In this document: positions 6,044-7,013 of the stretch, in pieces
How positions within the stretch are numbered: position 1 is the first letter of the stretch
How the letters are laid out: every line of letters starts with the position of its first letter
From: Acidobacteriota bacterium
GTDB taxonomy: Bacteria; Acidobacteriota; Vicinamibacteria; Vicinamibacterales; 2-12-FULL-66-21
Assembly (NCBI GenBank): GCA_013697225.1
Contig: JACCXG010000110.1
Span: 1-7,013 of the forward strand
Direction: 5' to 3'
DNA length: 7,013 nt
The notes under the pieces: model-generated
What the model saw: the letters and a program-made list of their open reading frames with translations, nothing else
The model's database searches: none
What the model was told of the DNA's origin: nothing
Program-made: the position numbers and the translations under genes

Positions 6044-6610
6044 TCAGGATACCACGCCCGACTGCCTCAGCATCCGGTAGACGGTCGCCACCGGAAGTCC
6101 GACGACATTGGCCCACGATCCCTCGATGTGGTCGACGAACCTCGAGGCACGCCCCTGGATTGCGTAGGCGCCGGCCTTTCCCTGTGGTTCACCCGTGGCG
6201 ATATACCAGTCGATCTCTCCGTCGCTGAGTGGTACGAATCGTACTCGCGTGCGCACGACCTCCGCAAGCTCACGCGACCCGGCCAGGAGCACCACCCCGG
6301 TGAGCACCTCGTGCACGGTGCCCGAGAGCATCCGCAACATCTCCCGTGCATGGCCGATGTCCGAAGGCTGTCCGAGCAGACGGCCGCCAGCAACCACGAC
6401 CGTATCCGCGGCAAGAACCGGCAGCCCGGACCCGCCACGGGCCGCGCCAGCGGTCGCCTTGTCTCTGGCCACGCGCAGCACGTAGTCTTCGGCCAGTTCC
6501 TCAGCGCGAGGCGTCTCATCGACGGCTGCGGAGATCACCTCGAACTCGAGGTCGGCCGTGGTCAGCAGCTCCGCACGCCGCGGGGAGGCGGACGCCAGGA
6601 TGAGGCGCAT
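6044..6610 (-). CDS. maf: Maf family nucleoside triphosphate pyrophosphatase (dTTP/UTP type)
   Basis: House-cleaning cytoplasmic pyrophosphatase that hydrolyses non-canonical or excess NTPs to NMP and PPi; Maf proteins are also linked to septum control in Bacillus. The 188-residue length is typical. Motifs run in family order: LILASASPRRAELL (3-16), SAAVDE (27-32), ADTVV with Asp69 as the probable catalytic base, GQPSD (80-84), HEVLTGV (100-106), GKAGAYAIQG (144-153) and GSWANVVGLP (164-173). Arg12, Thr70 and Gln152 are the residues I associate with the YhdE (dTTP/UTP) subgroup rather than YceF (m7GTP); this subgroup call rests on memory. It is the first gene of the leftward cluster, 26 bp before ccmE, and is probably co-transcribed although functionally unrelated. 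The ATG at 6610 opens the protein exactly at the conserved N-terminus. No Shine-Dalgarno sequence is visible, and a TATTAT box 7 bases upstream raises the possibility of a leaderless message. Confidence 0.95.
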   Translation of the reverse strand: MRLILASASPRRAELLTTADLEFEVISAAVDETPRAEELAEDYVLRVARDKATAGAARGGSGLPVLAADTVVVAGGRLLGQPSDIGHAREMLRMLSGTVHEVLTGVVLLAGSRELAEVVRTRVRFVPLSDGEIDWYIATGEPQGKAGAYAIQGRASRFVDHIEGSWANVVGLPVATVYRMLRQSGVVS

Positions 6611-6632
6611 CCGTTTGATAATATCGCTGGTG
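6611..6632. promoter_or_regulatory. Divergent maf/dciA intergenic region with overlapping -10-like boxes
   Basis: A 22-bp gap between divergent starts holds an AT-rich island in an otherwise GC-rich window. On the plus strand GATAAT (6617-6622) matches the -10 consensus at 5 of 6 bases. On the minus strand TATTAT (6623-6618) also matches at 5 of 6. No good -35 was found for either; any would lie inside the opposing gene. The minus box sits 7 bases from the maf ATG, which would put the transcription start at or next to the start codon. Confidence 0.35.
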
Positions 6633-6923
6633 ATGGTCCCGCTTCAGAACTTCGCCTCCGGTGTGCTCGCGGCGATTGTCCAGCGCCAGCCGCACTCCCC
6701 CCACCGCACCGCGTTCGCCTGGCAACTCGCCGTCGGGCCCGCTCTCGCCCGCTCCAGCTCCGTCGAGCTCGAGCACGGAATTCTCACGGTCCGTACCCGC
6801 GACCTCCGCTGGGGGCGGGAGATCGAGCGCGCCGCCGGGACGATCCTTGAACGCATGCAGCATGTGCTCGGCCCCGCCGCCGTGACGCAGATCCGTATCG
6901 CTGAGGCTACTGATGCTTCGTGA
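6633..6923 (+). CDS. DciA-like DUF721 protein
   Basis: A short (96-residue) protein of the DUF721 type, the family that includes DciA, the ancestral loader/regulator of the replicative helicase DnaB. The supporting pattern is W30 followed by VGPALA (34-39), a strand with GILTV (49-53), W60 within DLRWGREIER, then a helix (65-79) and a final strand TQIRIA (85-90). This matches the compact KH-like DUF721 domain with no long extension. The ATG at 6633 was chosen because it opens just before the conserved helix. An ATG at 6600 (with GGGGAGG 11 bases upstream) and a GTG at 6630 are alternatives, but the longer forms would overlap maf. The gene runs divergently from maf and overlaps the next gene by 11 bp, so it is likely translated together with it. 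Family assignment is fairly good; helicase loading is inferred from the family. Confidence 0.75.
   Translation: MVPLQNFASGVLAAIVQRQPHSPHRTAFAWQLAVGPALARSSSVELEHGILTVRTRDLRWGREIERAAGTILERMQHVLGPAAVTQIRIAEATDAS
6902..6906 (+). promoter_or_regulatory. Ribosome binding site of the thiolase gene
   Basis: TGAGG inside the 3' end of the DUF721 gene, 6 bases before the ATG at 6913. It supports that start and separate initiation within the 11-bp overlap. Confidence 0.5.
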
Positions 6924-7013
6924 AGCCGTCATCGTCTCTGCGGTGCGGACCCCCACCGGGAAGTTTCTGGGGGGGCTGAAGGACCTGACCGCGGTGCAAC
7001 TCGGGGCCCTTGT
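6913..7013 (+). CDS. Thiolase / acetyl-CoA acetyltransferase, N-terminal fragment (cut by window edge)
   Basis: Thiolases condense two acetyl-CoA to acetoacetyl-CoA or run the reverse reaction in beta-oxidation. Only 33 complete codons are present. They begin MLREAVIVSAVRTPTGKF and continue through LGGLKDLTAVQLGAL. The VIVSAVRTPTGKF segment is the hallmark first strand and loop of the thiolase family. The active-site Cys and the C-terminal His/Cys motifs lie beyond the right edge, so biosynthetic and degradative types cannot be told apart here. The ATG overlaps the preceding gene by 11 bp. The family call is strong for such a short piece because the N-terminus is highly characteristic. Confidence 0.88.
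   Translation, partial: MLREAVIVSAVRTPTGKFLGGLKDLTAVQLGAL

Noticed and set aside
6516..6956. Minus-strand frame of 146 codons overlapping maf, the DUF721 gene and the thiolase start
   Set aside because: It runs antisense to two recognisable proteins and overlaps the maf 5' end in the wrong frame, with no domain.

Overview
The window reads as a compact, GC-rich bacterial chromosome segment dominated by one leftward (minus-strand) cluster for System I (Ccm) cytochrome c maturation. The gene set (a CcmF-CcmH fusion, a Cys-type CcmE, a CcmI-like zinc-ribbon protein, and a Maf-first gene order) points away from classical alpha/gammaproteobacteria. It fits a Gemmatimonadota-like or related deep-branching Gram-negative lineage, but that placement is inference from gene content and base composition only.

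Layout, in the direction of minus-strand transcription (right to left): maf (6610-6044, nucleotide pyrophosphatase); ccmE (6017-5598, heme chaperone); a ccmF-ccmH fusion (5573-3120, cytochrome c heme lyase plus an apocytochrome thiol-reductase-type domain); a two-TM protein with a CcmI-like helical segment and a zinc ribbon (3142-2462); a secreted/anchored protein with a carboxypeptidase-regulatory-like domain, one TM helix and a second CcmI-like cytoplasmic tail (2465-1227); ccmA (1223-519, ABC ATPase); and ccmB (519 to beyond position 1, permease, truncated by the window edge). Gene junctions are 26 bp or less, and several are stop/start overlaps (ATGA, TGATG), so this looks like one transcription unit. 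ccmC, ccmD and ccmG are not in the window; ccmC may lie beyond the left edge.

On the plus strand, diverging from maf across only 22 bp, are a short DciA-like (DUF721) gene (6633-6923) and the first 33 codons of a thiolase / acetyl-CoA acetyltransferase (6913 to beyond the right edge), which overlap by 11 bp.

Working model: CcmA and CcmB, with an unseen CcmC, would load heme onto CcmE on the periplasmic side. The CcmF part of the fusion would take heme from CcmE, and the attached CcmH domain would present the reduced apocytochrome. The two middle proteins may stand in for CcmI, because both carry the same 48-residue pattern that resembles the cytoplasmic part of CcmI. The most notable point is the combination of a CxxxY CcmE, a type known from systems described as lacking CcmH, with an intact but cysteine-rich CcmH domain fused to CcmF. 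No mobile elements, CRISPR arrays, tRNAs or rRNAs were seen. No stretch longer than 26 bp lacks a gene.
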